In this document: piece by piece, positions 7,067 to 17,000 of the stretch
How positions within the stretch are numbered: the stretch's first letter is position 1
Layout: each line of letters begins with the position of its first letter
NCBI RefSeq assembly: GCF_051020765.1
Contig: NW_027469098.1
Span: forward strand, 124,001-188,000
DNA length: 64,000 nucleotides
Origin: Lasioglossum baleicum
Lineage: Eukaryota > Arthropoda > Insecta > Hymenoptera > Halictidae
Direction: 5' to 3'
Program-made: the position numbers and the translations under genes
Notes under the pieces: generated by a model
The model's input: only the letters and a program-made list of their open reading frames with translations
The model's database searches: none
What the model was told of the DNA's origin: nothing

Positions 7067-7351
7067 TTATATTTTTTCTATTCGTATTTTAATTATGATA
7101 ATTAATTTTTTCTAAACGACTATACTTTATATTGCGATAATTCTGCTTCAATTTCATTTTTCTGTAGGAATTGTATGTAATGTTGTAATAAAAAAAAATA
7201 CAAAAGAGATATTCTCAAATAATTTTATTTTAATGAAGAGTAAAAAATGCGAGCGACGTGTGCAAAGCTTTCGTGTCAGCATTGAAGAAGGACGGTAGCC
7301 CCCGAACAACTTGCAGACTGACTATTTAACATGTATAAGATAGACAGTACA
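7067..7351. other. AT-rich spacer between integrase tail and IAP gene
   Basis: Convergent 3' ends face each other across this stretch. It is AT-rich in the first half and mixed near 7230-7320. No gene was seen. It lacks the CAGT-type inverted repeat found at the equivalent place in the palindrome arms, although the length is nearly the same. Confidence 0.6.
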
Positions 7352-7702
7352 TTATAATCCACATTCGTCTTTACCGCGTGGTAGTGGCTGAATCGTTTCG
7401 GAGTCCATCCCAATCGGTACATTGCCACAACTTTTTCCGCGAATGAATTGACATTTTCTCGACCATTTTTTATGTCCTATCACCGGATCATCTTCTGTTT
7501 CCCATTCATGCAGTTGTAAGCCACACTCGAAACACTTCACCCAATCCTCCAAATCTATGTAGAAAAACCCTGCTGCGGCAAGATCTTTAGGATTGACAAT
7601 ATCATTATATCCCCAGTTGTCAAAACTCTGAAGTCTCTCATATTCAAAACGATAATCATGCGGTTGGTCTGGTAGGGATATTTTCCGAGCGAAGGACATC
7701 AT
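7352..7702 (-). CDS. Single-BIR inhibitor-of-apoptosis-like protein, diverged copy
   Basis: 116 codons from the first ATG of an ATG-ATG pair. One BIR domain spans about residues 18-88, with zinc ligands C57-x2-C60-x16-H77-x6-C84 and the same SF-x-NW and AGFF landmarks as the palindrome copies. By hand alignment about 58 of 100 residues from DYR to the terminal CG match the arm protein. The protein ends CGL directly after the conserved CGNVPIG and PRG segments, so it is a bare BIR without RING. The gene begins 21 bp after the stop of the exonuclease-like gene, closer than in the arms (72 bp). The intact frame and the intact zinc site argue that it is, or recently was, functional. Role in blocking apoptosis is inferred from the family. 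Confidence 0.85.
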   Translation of the reverse strand: MMSFARKISLPDQPHDYRFEYERLQSFDNWGYNDIVNPKDLAAAGFFYIDLEDWVKCFECGLQLHEWETEDDPVIGHKKWSRKCQFIRGKSCGNVPIGMDSETIQPLPRGKDECGL

Positions 7703-7723
7703 ATAATAAATATAGTCCGTAAT

Positions 7724-8245
7724 TCATATAATATGTTTATTGAGCCATTCGCGAAATGTTATAACTTTGCTTAAACTACAATGATTGTGCTTCGATGAGT
7801 AACAGTGAAGCTGACATATATGATTATTAGTAACATTATATCCAGGATAATTTATTAATTCTTCATATTTTGGACAACCAAATACTTCTAAATTTACCGA
7901 TTGTATTCCTAAATGTTGCAATAGTTGTTTTTCAAACGATCCTCCTTTGTAAGCAACTAAAGGATTCTCATAATTAGAAACAAAATTTTTTATCACATCA
8001 TATATATCTGCTTGTCTGTATTTTTCATGTCCAAAATCCTTGAATGGAATTCCGTGTATGTAATTTCTAATGTAAGTAACAGTTCTTCTGTCTGCGTATG
8101 ACAAATCGGAAAAATCTATGTTCAGTTTAAAATCGGCTTTTTCAAATGAACCATCATGCATATTTATTATTGCCAACTCTTCGCATAGAAATTTTTTGCC
8201 AACCATGAATCCGTCCAAGTCCAGGATTTGCATAATTTGATTCAT
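7724..8245 (-). CDS. Uncharacterised 173-aa protein, diverged copy of the exonuclease-like gene
   Basis: 173 codons sharing every conserved block with the 183-aa arm protein: LDLDGF near the start, CEELAII, DGSFE, IHGIPFKDFG, NPLVAYKGG-x-FE, NLE-x-FGCPKY, CQLHC and HCSL followed by TFREWL. The acidic residue at the H-x4-E position of the arm copy is Lys here (K160), which speaks against a conserved exonuclease motif III and leaves the Cys/His set as the better-kept feature. The ATG directly follows TTTATTTAG, a splice-acceptor-like sequence placed exactly as in the arms. The IAP gene follows 21 bp downstream on the same strand. No known family was recognised with confidence. Confidence 0.75.
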   Translation of the reverse strand: MNQIMQILDLDGFMVGKKFLCEELAIINMHDGSFEKADFKLNIDFSDLSYADRRTVTYIRNYIHGIPFKDFGHEKYRQADIYDVIKNFVSNYENPLVAYKGGSFEKQLLQHLGIQSVNLEVFGCPKYEELINYPGYNVTNNHICQLHCYSSKHNHCSLSKVITFREWLNKHII

Positions 8246-8379
8246 CTAAATAAAAAAATAAAAAAAGTTTAAAAAAAACAACGTTTCAATTATCTTGCTA
8301 CCGCACGGTTGTTAACAAAATATTCCTTTCAACTTTGATTTGATATCATTCGTTAAATTTCCAGTTCTCAAAAATATAA

Positions 8380-8631
8380 TTACACTTTGCATCCAACGAT
8401 GCGATGTTCGCCCGTTTCGATGATGTTCAATATCGCGGACGGGGAATTGATCACCGGCCATCGCGCCACAACTTGACTAAATCTTTTCGTGTAAGTGAAA
8501 CATACACGACTCGTTGTGTCGTTTCGCATTAAACGTACCACCAATGTTTTCAGCTCGATGGAGAAATGATCGCTCAAGTATGAATTTATAACGTGAGGCC
8601 AAGCTAAATTTTCAACGTTGGTGCTGTCATT
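8380..8631 (-). CDS. Open 83-codon fragment without recognised start
   Basis: Open on the minus strand from the codon after the TGA at 8632-8634 to a TAA at 8380-8382. The only Met is internal (in LVVRLMRNDTTSRV), so either the start is on another exon or this is a fragment of a longer decayed gene. Composition is protein-like (HVINSYLSDHFSIELKTL, then RWPVINSPSAILNIIETGE) and differs from the surrounding low-complexity DNA. It lies upstream of and on the same strand as the exonuclease-like gene, where a further gene of the same element could be expected. No equivalent exists in the palindrome arms. Family not recognised. Confidence 0.35.
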   Translation of the reverse strand, partial: NDSTNVENLAWPHVINSYLSDHFSIELKTLVVRLMRNDTTSRVCFTYTKRFSQVVARWPVINSPSAILNIIETGEHRIVGCKV

Positions 8632-8634
8632 TCA

Positions 8635-8828
8635 TCTTTTTTCCTCGATACGTTCATTCCACAAGTCTAACGGACAGTATGCGAAAACCGTCACGTATGG
8701 AACAATGAATGATCTTACATGAAACAACACCAAAGAGAATAACTTTTACCACGATAAAACGCTTGCAACGATGGAACGTTTGCGAAGACTACAATTCACA
8801 TTCCATCGTGTCCTATTTATTCGTTGCT
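8635..8828. other. Single-copy stretch, nothing recognised
   Basis: Mixed-composition DNA between the 83-codon fragment and the bZIP-motif repeats; no convincing frame or motif. Confidence 0.5.
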
Positions 8829-8847
8829 ACCCTTAAAGATAAGGGTG

Positions 8848-8858
8848 ATGACTCAGCA
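8848..8858 (+). promoter_or_regulatory. ATGACTCAGCA, NF-E2/CncC-Maf-type motif 3
   Basis: Exact copy in repeat unit 1, preceded by AGATAAG at 8837-8843. Confidence 0.35.
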
Positions 8859-9054
8859 GCTCTGCCCTTGGCCTAAATGACGTAAGAAAGAATGGGGGCG
8901 GTGCCTAACAGCTTTGCCCTTGGCCTAGATGATGTAATGCTTGTGCAATACCAAAGGAGTATAATCTTTTAGAGGGATTGTCCGCCTCCCCGCGAAAAAA
9001 TATGATGTAATATATGCTTGCGCAATACCGCTCTGCGGTACCACCCCTTAAGTG

Positions 9055-9065
9055 ATGACTCAGCA
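9055..9065 (+). promoter_or_regulatory. ATGACTCAGCA, NF-E2/CncC-Maf-type motif 4
   Basis: Exact copy in repeat unit 2. Confidence 0.35.
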
Positions 9066-9216
9066 GCTCTGTCCTTGGCCTAGATGACGTAAGAAAGAAG
9101 GGGGCGGTGCCTAACAGCTTTGCCCTTGGCCTAGATGACGTAACGCTTGTGCAATACCAAAGGAGTATCACCTTTCAGAGGGATTGTCCCCCCTCCACGC
9201 GAAAAAATTTTAAGTG

Positions 9217-9227
9217 ATGACTCAGCA
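9217..9227 (+). promoter_or_regulatory. ATGACTCAGCA, NF-E2/CncC-Maf-type motif 5
   Basis: Exact copy in repeat unit 3. Confidence 0.35.
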
Positions 9228-9246
9228 GCTCTGTCCTTGGCCTAGA

Positions 9247-9254
9247 TGACGTCA
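9247..9254. promoter_or_regulatory. TGACGTCA, ATF/CREB-type palindrome in repeat unit 3
   Basis: In units 1 and 2 the same place reads TGACGTAA (8878-8885 and 9085-9092); units 3 and 4 have the full palindrome. Confidence 0.35.
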
Positions 9255-9328
9255 GAAAGAAGGGGGCGGTGCCTAACAGCTTTGTCCTTGGCCTAGATGA
9301 CGTAATGCTTGTGCAATACCATTAAGTG

Positions 9329-9339
9329 ATGACTCAGCA
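9329..9339 (+). promoter_or_regulatory. ATGACTCAGCA, NF-E2/CncC-Maf-type motif 6
   Basis: Exact copy in repeat unit 4. Confidence 0.35.
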
Positions 9340-9358
9340 GCTCTGTCCTTGGCCTAGA

Positions 9359-9366
9359 TGACGTCA
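9359..9366. promoter_or_regulatory. TGACGTCA, ATF/CREB-type palindrome in repeat unit 4
   Basis: Same position within the 112-bp unit as the site at 9247-9254; a TGACGTAA half-palindrome follows at 9410-9417. Confidence 0.35.
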
Positions 9367-9430
9367 GAAAGAAGGGGGCGGTGCCTAACAGCTTTGTCCT
9401 TGGCCTAGATGACGTAATGCTTGTGCAATG

Positions 9431-9516
9431 CGGTACCGCTCTCCCGTGAATTGGAAAATTCCTCAGAACCGCCTGAATTTGGAAGTGATCCAGAACCCGC
9501 CTATATATCCTACTCG
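9431..9516. other. Junction between single-copy DNA and the heptamer satellite
   Basis: 86 bases of non-repeat sequence that is open on the + strand and reads RELENSSEPPEFG and then DPEPAYISYS before running into the satellite. It is protein-like in composition but too short to assign. It may be the end of an exon or chance. Confidence 0.4.
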
Positions 9517-10097
9517 TTATGCGTTATGCGTTATGCGTTATGCGTTATGCGTTATGCGTTATGCGTTATGCGTTATGCGTTATGCGTTATGCGTTATGCG
9601 TTATGCGTTATGCGTTATGCGTTATGCGTTATGCGTTATGCGTTATGCGTTATGCGTTATGCGTTATGCGTTATGCGTTATGCGTTATGCGTTATGCGTT
9701 ATGCGTTATGCGTTATGCGTTATGCGTTATGCGTTATGCGTTATGCGTTATGCGTTATGCGTTATGCGTTATGCGTTATGCGTTATGCGTTATGCGTTAT
9801 GCGTTATGCGTTATGCGTTATGCGTTATGCGTTATGCGTTATGCGTTATGCGTTATGCGTTATGCGTTATGCGTTATGCGTTATGCGTTATGCGTTATGC
9901 GTTATGCGTTATGCGTTATGCGTTATGCGTTATGCGTTATGCGTTATGCGTTATGCGTTATGCGTTATGCGTTATGCGTTATGCGTTATGCGTTATGCGT
10001 TATGCGTTATGCGTTATGCGTTATGCGTTATGCGTTATGCGTTATGCGTTATGCGTTATGCGTTATGCGTTATGCGTTATGCGTTATGCGTTATGCG
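9517..10097 (+). repeat. Perfect edge segment: 83 uninterrupted TTATGCG units
   Basis: Every heptamer is identical until TTGTGCG at 10098. This pure stretch abuts the single-copy junction directly. Confidence 0.97.
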
Positions 10098-11099
10098 TTG
10101 TGCGTTATGCGTTATGCGTTATGCGTTATGCGTTAGGCGTTATGGGTTTTGCGTTATGCGTAATGCGTTATGCGTAATGCGTTATGCGTTATGCGTTATG
10201 CGTTATGCGTTATGCGTTATGCGTTATGCGTTATGCGTTATGCGTTATGCGTTATGCGTTATGCGTTATGCGTTATGCGTTATGCGTTATGCGTTATGCG
10301 TTATGCGTTATGCGTTATGCGTTATGCGTTATGCGTTATGCGTTATGCGTTATGCGTTATGCGTTATGCGTTATGCGTTATGCGTTATGCGTTATGCGTT
10401 ATGCGTTATGCGTTATGCGTTATGCGTTATGCGTTATGCGTTATGCGTCATGCGTTATGCACTATGCGTTATGGGTTATGCGTTATGCGTTATGCGTTAT
10501 GCGTTATGCGTTATGCGTTATGCATTATGCGTTATGCGTTATGCGTTATGCGTTATGCGTTATGCGTTATGCGTTATGCGTTATGCGTTATGCGTTATGC
10601 GTCATGCGTTATGCGCTATGCGTTATGGGTTATGCGTTATACGTAATGCGTTATGCGTTATGCGTTATGCGTTGTGCGTTATGCGTTAGGCATTATGCGC
10701 TATACTTTATGCGTTATGCGCTATGCGTTATGCGTCATGCGTTGTGCGTTATGCGTTATGCGTTATGCGTTATGCGTTATGCGTTATGCGTTATGCGTTA
10801 TGCGTTATGCGTTATGCGTTATGACTTTTGCGTTATGCGTTATGCGTTATGCGTTATGACTTTTGCGTTATGCGTTATGCGTTATGCGTTATGCGTTATG
10901 ACTTTTGCGTTATGCGTTATGCGTTATGCGTTATGCGTTATGCGTCATGCGTTGTGCGTTATGCGTTATGCGTTATGCGTTATGCGTTATGACTTTTGCG
11001 TTATGCGTTATGCGTTATGCGTTATGCGTTATGCGTTATGCGTTATGCGTTATACGTTATGAGTTATGCGTTATGCGTTATGCGTTAAGCGTTATGCGT
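10098..11099 (+). repeat. Variant-rich subterminal segment of the satellite
   Basis: Two long pure runs apart, this kilobase has the widest variety of odd heptamers (TTGTGCG, TTTTGCG, TAATGCG, TTATGGG, CTATGCG, TTATACT, TCATGCG). The pair TTATGAC, TTTTGCG occurs four times (G of GAC at 10823, 10858, 10900, 10991) and looks like a forerunner of the 84-bp cassette found from 18932 on. Confidence 0.9.
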
Positions 11100-14000
11100 T
11101 ATGCGTTATGCGTTATGCGTTATGCGTTATGCGTTATGCGTTATGCGTTATGCGTTACGCGTTATGCGTTATGCGTTATGCGTTATGCGTTATTCGTCAT
11201 GCGTTATGCGTTATGCGTTATGCGTTATGCGTTATGCGATGTGCGTTATGCGTTATGCGTTGTGCGTTATGCGTTATGCGTTATCCGTTATGCGTTACGC
11301 GTTATGTGTTATGCGTTATGCGTTATGCGTTATGCGTTATGCGTTATGCGTTATGCGTTATGCGTTATGCGTTATGCGTTATGCGTTATGCGTTATGCGT
11401 TATGCGTTATGCGTTATGCGTTATGCGTTATGCGTTATGCGTTATGCGTTAGGCGTTATGCGTTATCCGTTATGCGTTATCCGTTATGCGTTACGCGTTA
11501 TGCCTTATGCGTTATGCGTTATGCGTTATGCGTTAAGCGTTATACGTTATGCGATATGCGTTATGCGTTATGCGTTATGCGTTATGCGTTATGCGTTATG
11601 CGTTATGCGTTATGCGTTATGCGTTATGCGTTATGCGTTATGCGTTATGCGTTATGCGTTATGCGTTATGCGTTATGCGTTATGCGTTATGCGTTATGCG
11701 TTATGCGTTATGCGTTATGCGTTATGCGTTATGCGTTATGCGTTACGCGTTACGCGTTACGCGTTATGCGTTATGCGTTATGCGTTATGCGTTATGCGTT
11801 ATGCGTTAGGCGTTATGCGTTATGCGTTATGCGTTATGCGTTATGCGTTATGCGTTATGCGTTATGCGTTATGCGTTATGCGTTATGCGTTATGCGTTAT
11901 GCGTTATGCGTTATGCGTTATGCGTTATGCGTTATGCGTTATGCGTTATGCGTTATGCGATATGCGTTATTCGTTATGCGTTATGCGTTATGCGTTATGC
12001 GTTATGCGTTATGCGTTATGCGTTATGCGTTATGCGTTATGCGTTATGCGTTATGCGTTATGCGTTATGCGTTATGCGTTATGCGTTATGCGTTATGCGT
12101 TATGCGTTATGCGTTATGCGTTATGCGTTATGCGTTATGCACCATGCGTTATCCGTTATGCGTTATCCGTTATGCGTTACGCGTTATGCCTTATGCGTTA
12201 TGCGTTATGCGTTATGCGTTATGCGTTATGCACCATGCGTTATCCGTTATGCGTTATCCGTTATGCGTTACGCGTTATGCCTTATGCGTTATGCGTTATG
12301 CGTTATGCGTTATGCGTTAAGCGTTATACGTTATGCGATATGCGTTATGCGTTATGCGTTATGCGTTATGCGTTATGCGTTATGCGTTATGCGTTATGCG
12401 TTATGCGTTATGCGTTATGCGTTATGCGTTATGCGTTATGCGTTATGCGTTATGCGTTATGCGTTATGCGTTATGCGTTATGCGTTATGCGTTATGCGTT
12501 ATGCGTTATGCGTTATGCGTTATGCGTTATGCGTTATGCGTTATGCGTTATGCGTTATGCGTTAAGCGTTATACGTTATGCGATATGCGTTATGCGTTAT
12601 GCGTTATGCCTTATGCGTTATGCGTTATGCGTTATGCGTTATGCCTTATGCGTTATGCGTTATGCGTTATGCGTTATGCGTTATGCGTTATGCGTTATGC
12701 GTTATGCGTTATGCGTTATGCGTTATGCGTTATCCGTTATGCGTTATCCGTTATGCGTTACGCGTTATGCCTTATGCGTTATGCGTTATGCGTTATGCGT
12801 TATGCGTTATGCGTTATGCGATATGCGTTATGCGTTATGCGTTATGCGTTATGCGTTATGCGTTATGCGTTATGCGTTATGCGTTATGCGTTATGCGTTA
12901 TGCGTTATGCGTTATGCGTTATGCGTTATGCGTTATGCGTTATGCGTTATGCGTTATGCGTTATGCGTTATGCGTTATGCGTTATGCGTTACGCGTTACG
13001 CGTTACGCGTTATGCGTTATGCGTTATGCGTTATGCGTTATGCGTTATGCGTTAGGCGTTATGCGTTATGCGTTATGCGTTATGCGTTATGCGTTATGCG
13101 TTATGCGTTATGCGTTATGCGTTATGCGTTATGCGTTATGCGTTATGCGTTATGCGTTATGCGTTATGCGTTATGCGTTATGCGATATGCGTTATTCGTT
13201 ATGCGTTATGCGTTATGCGTTATGCGTTATGCGTTATGCGTTATTCGTTATGCGTTATGCGTTATGCGTTATGCGTTATGCGTTATGCGTTATGCGTTAT
13301 GCGTTATGCGTTATGCACCATGCGTTATCCGTTATGCGTTATCCGTTATGCGTTATGCGTTATGCCTTATGCGTTATGCGTTATGCGTTATGCGTTATGC
13401 GTTATGCACCATGCGTTATCCGTTATGCGTTATCCGTTATGCGTTATGCGTTATGCGTTATGCGTTATGCGTTATGCGTTATGCGTTATGCGTTATGCGT
13501 TATGCGTTATGCGTTATGCGTTATGCGTTATGCGTTATGCGTTATGCGTTATGCGTTATGCGTTATGCGTTATGCGTTATGCGTTATGCGTTATGCGTTA
13601 TGCGTTATGCGTTATGCGTTATGCGTTATGCGTTAAGCGTTATACGTTATGCGATATGCGTTATGCGTTATGCGTTATGCCTTATGCGTTATGCGTTATG
13701 CGTTATGCGTTATGCCTTATGCGTTATGCGTTATGCGTTATGCGTTATGCGTTATGCGTTATGCGTTATGCGTTATGCGTTATGCGTTATCCGTTATGCG
13801 TTATCCGTTATGCGTTACGCGTTATGCCTTATGCGTTATGCGTTATGCGTTATGCGTTATGCGTTATGCGTTATGCGATATGCGTTATGCGTTATGCGTT
13901 ATGCGTTATGCGTTATGCGTTATGCGTTATGCGTTATGCGTTATGCGTTATGCGTTATGCGTTATGCGTTATGCGTTATGCGTTATGCGTTATGCGTTAT

Positions 14001-17000
14001 GCGTTATGCGTTATGCGTTATGCGTTATGCGTTATGCGTTATGCGTTATGCGTTATGCGTTATGCGTTATGCGTTATGCGTTACGCGTTACGCGTTACGC
14101 GTTATGCGTTATGCGTTATGCGTTATGCGTTATGCGTTATGCGTTATGCGTTAGGCGTTATGCGTTATGCGTTATGCGTTATGCGTTATGCGTTATGCGT
14201 TATGCGTTATGCGTTATGCGTTATGCGTTATGCGTTATGCGTTATGCGTTATGCGTTATGCGTTATGCGTTATGCGTTATGCGTTATGCGTTATGCGATA
14301 TGCGTTATTCGTTATGCGTTATGCGTTATGCGTTATGCGTTATGCGTTATGCGTTATGCGTTATGCGTTATGCGTTATGCGTTATGCGTTATGCGTTATG
14401 CGTTATGCGTTATGCGTTATGCACCATGCGTTATCCGTTATGCGTTATCCGTTATGCGTTATGCGTTATGCCTTATGCGTTATGCGTTATGCGTTATGCG
14501 TTATGCGTTATGCACCATGCGTTATCCGTTATGCGTTATCCGTTATGCGTTACGCGTTATGCCTTATGCGTTATGCGTTATGCGTTATGCGTTATGCGTT
14601 AAGCGTTATACGTTATGCGATATGCGTTATGCGTTATGCGTTATGCGTTATGCGTTATGCGTTATGCGTTATGCGTTATGCGTTATGCACCATGCGTTAT
14701 CCGTTATGCGTTATCCGTTATGCGTTACGCGTTATGCCTTATGCGTTATGCGTTATGCGTTATGCGTTAAGCGTTATACGTTATGCGATATGCGTTATGC
14801 GTTATGCGTTATGCGTTATGCGTTATGCGTTATGCGTTATGCGTTATGCGTTATGCGTTATGCGTTATGCGTTATGCGTTATGCGTTATGCGTTATGCGT
14901 TATGCGTTATGCGTTATGCGTTATGCGTTATGCGTTATGCGTTATGCGTTATGCGTTATGCGTTATGCGTTATGCGTTAAGCGTTATGCGTTAAGCGTTA
15001 TACGTTATGCGATATGCGTTATGCGTTATGCGTTATGCGTTATGCGTTATGCGTTATGCGTTATGCGTTATGCGTTATGCGTTATGCGTTATGCGTTATG
15101 CGTTACGCGTTATGCGTTACGCGTTATGCGTTACGCGTTATGCGTTATGCGTTATGCGTTATGCGTTATGCGTTATGCGTTATGCGTTATGCATTATGCG
15201 TTATGCGTTATGCGTTATGCGTTATGCACCATGCGTTATCCGTTATGCGTTATCCGTTATGCGTTACGCGTTATGCCTTATGCGTTATGCGTTATGCGTT
15301 ATGCGTTATGCGTTATGCACCATGCGTTATCCGTTATGCGTTATCCGTTATGCGTTACGCGTTATGCCTTATGCGTTATGCGTTATGCGTTATGCGTTAT
15401 GCGTTAAGCGTTATACGTTATGCGATATGCGTTATGCGTTATGCGTTATGCGTTATGCGTTATGCGTTATGCGTTATGCGTTATGCGTTATGCGTTATGC
15501 GTTATGCGTTATGCGTTATGCGTTATGCGTTATGCGTTATGCGTTATGCGTTATGCGTTATGCGTTATGCGTTATGCGTTAAGCGTTATACGTTATGCGA
15601 TATGCGTTATGCGTTATGCGTTATGCGTTATGCGTTATGCGTTATGCGTTATGCGTTATGCGTTATGCGTTATGCGTTATGCGTTATGCGTTATGCGTTA
15701 TGCGTTACGCGTTATGCGTTATGCGTTATGCGTTATGCGTTATGCGTTATGCGTTATGCGTTATGCGTTATGCGTTATGCGTTATGCGTTATGCGTTATG
15801 CGTTATGCGTTATGCGTTAAGCGTTATACGTTATGCGATATGCGTTATGCGTTATGCGTTATGCGTTATGCGTTATGCGTTATGCGTTATGCGTTATGCG
15901 TTATGCGTTATGCGTTATGCGTTATGCGTTATGCGTTACGCGTTATGCGTTACGCGTTATGCGTTATGCGTTATGCGTTATGCGTTATGCGTTATGCGTT
16001 ATGCGTTATGCGTTATGCGTTATGCGTTATGCGTTATGCGTTATGCACCATGCGTTATCCGTTATGCGTTATCCGTTATGCGTTACGCGTTATGCCTTAT
16101 GCGTTATGCGTTATGCGTTATGCGTTATGCGTTATGCACCATGCGTTATCCGTTATGCGTTATCCGTTATGCGTTACGCGTTATGCCTTATGCGTTATGC
16201 GTTATGCGTTATGCGTTAAGCGTTATACGTTATGCGATATGCGTTATGCGTTATGCGTTATGCGTTATGCGTTATGCGTTATGCGTTATGCGTTATGCGT
16301 TATGCGTTATGCGTTATGCGTTATGCGTTATGCGTTATGCGTTATGCGTTATGCGTTATGCGTTATGCGTTAAGCGTTATACGTTATGCGATATGCGTTA
16401 TGCGTTATGCGTTATGCGTTATGCGTTATGCGTTATGCGTTATGCGTTATGCGTTATGCGTTATGCGTTATGCGTTATGCGTTATGCGTTATGCGTTATG
16501 CGTTATGCCTTATGCGTTATGCGTTATGCGTTATGCGTTATGCGTTATGCGTTATGCGTTATGCGTTATGCGTTATGCGTTATGCGTTATGCGTTATGCG
16601 TTATGCGTTATGCGTTATGCGTTATGCGTTATGCGTTATGCGTTATGCGTTAAGCGTTATACGTTATGCGATATGCGTTATGCGTTATGCGTTATGCGTT
16701 ATGCGTTATGCGTTATGCGTTATGCGTTACGCGTTATGCGTTACGCGTTATGCGTTATGCGTTATGCGTTATGCGTTATGCGTTATGCGTTATGCGTTAT
16801 GCGTTATGCGTTATGCGTTATGCGTTATGCGTTATCCGTTATGCGTTATCCGTTATGCGTTACGCGTTATGCCTTATGCGTTATGCGTTATGCGTTATGC
16901 GTTATGCGTTATGCACCATGCGTTATCCGTTATGCGTTATCCGTTATGCGTTACGCGTTATGCCTTATGCGTTATGCGTTATGCGTTATGCGTTAAGCGT

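Larger units (their letters stand above)
8829..9430 (+). repeat. Four direct repeats with bZIP-type motifs at the satellite edge
   Basis: Units begin near 8829, 9048, 9210 and 9322. Each contains GTGATGACTCAGCAGCTCT, TTGGCCTAGATGACGT, AAGAAGGGGGCGGTGCC and TAATGCTTGTGCAATACC-like blocks. The last two are a tandem 112-bp pair, nearly identical. Units 1 and 2 also carry AAAGGAGTAT and GGGATTGTCC. The 88-codon minus-strand frame across this block is only repeat translation. Confidence 0.9.

Noticed and set aside
8905..9171. 88-codon minus-strand frame
   Set aside because: It crosses two of the direct repeats and repeats the same peptide pieces (TSSRPR); no protein-like organisation.
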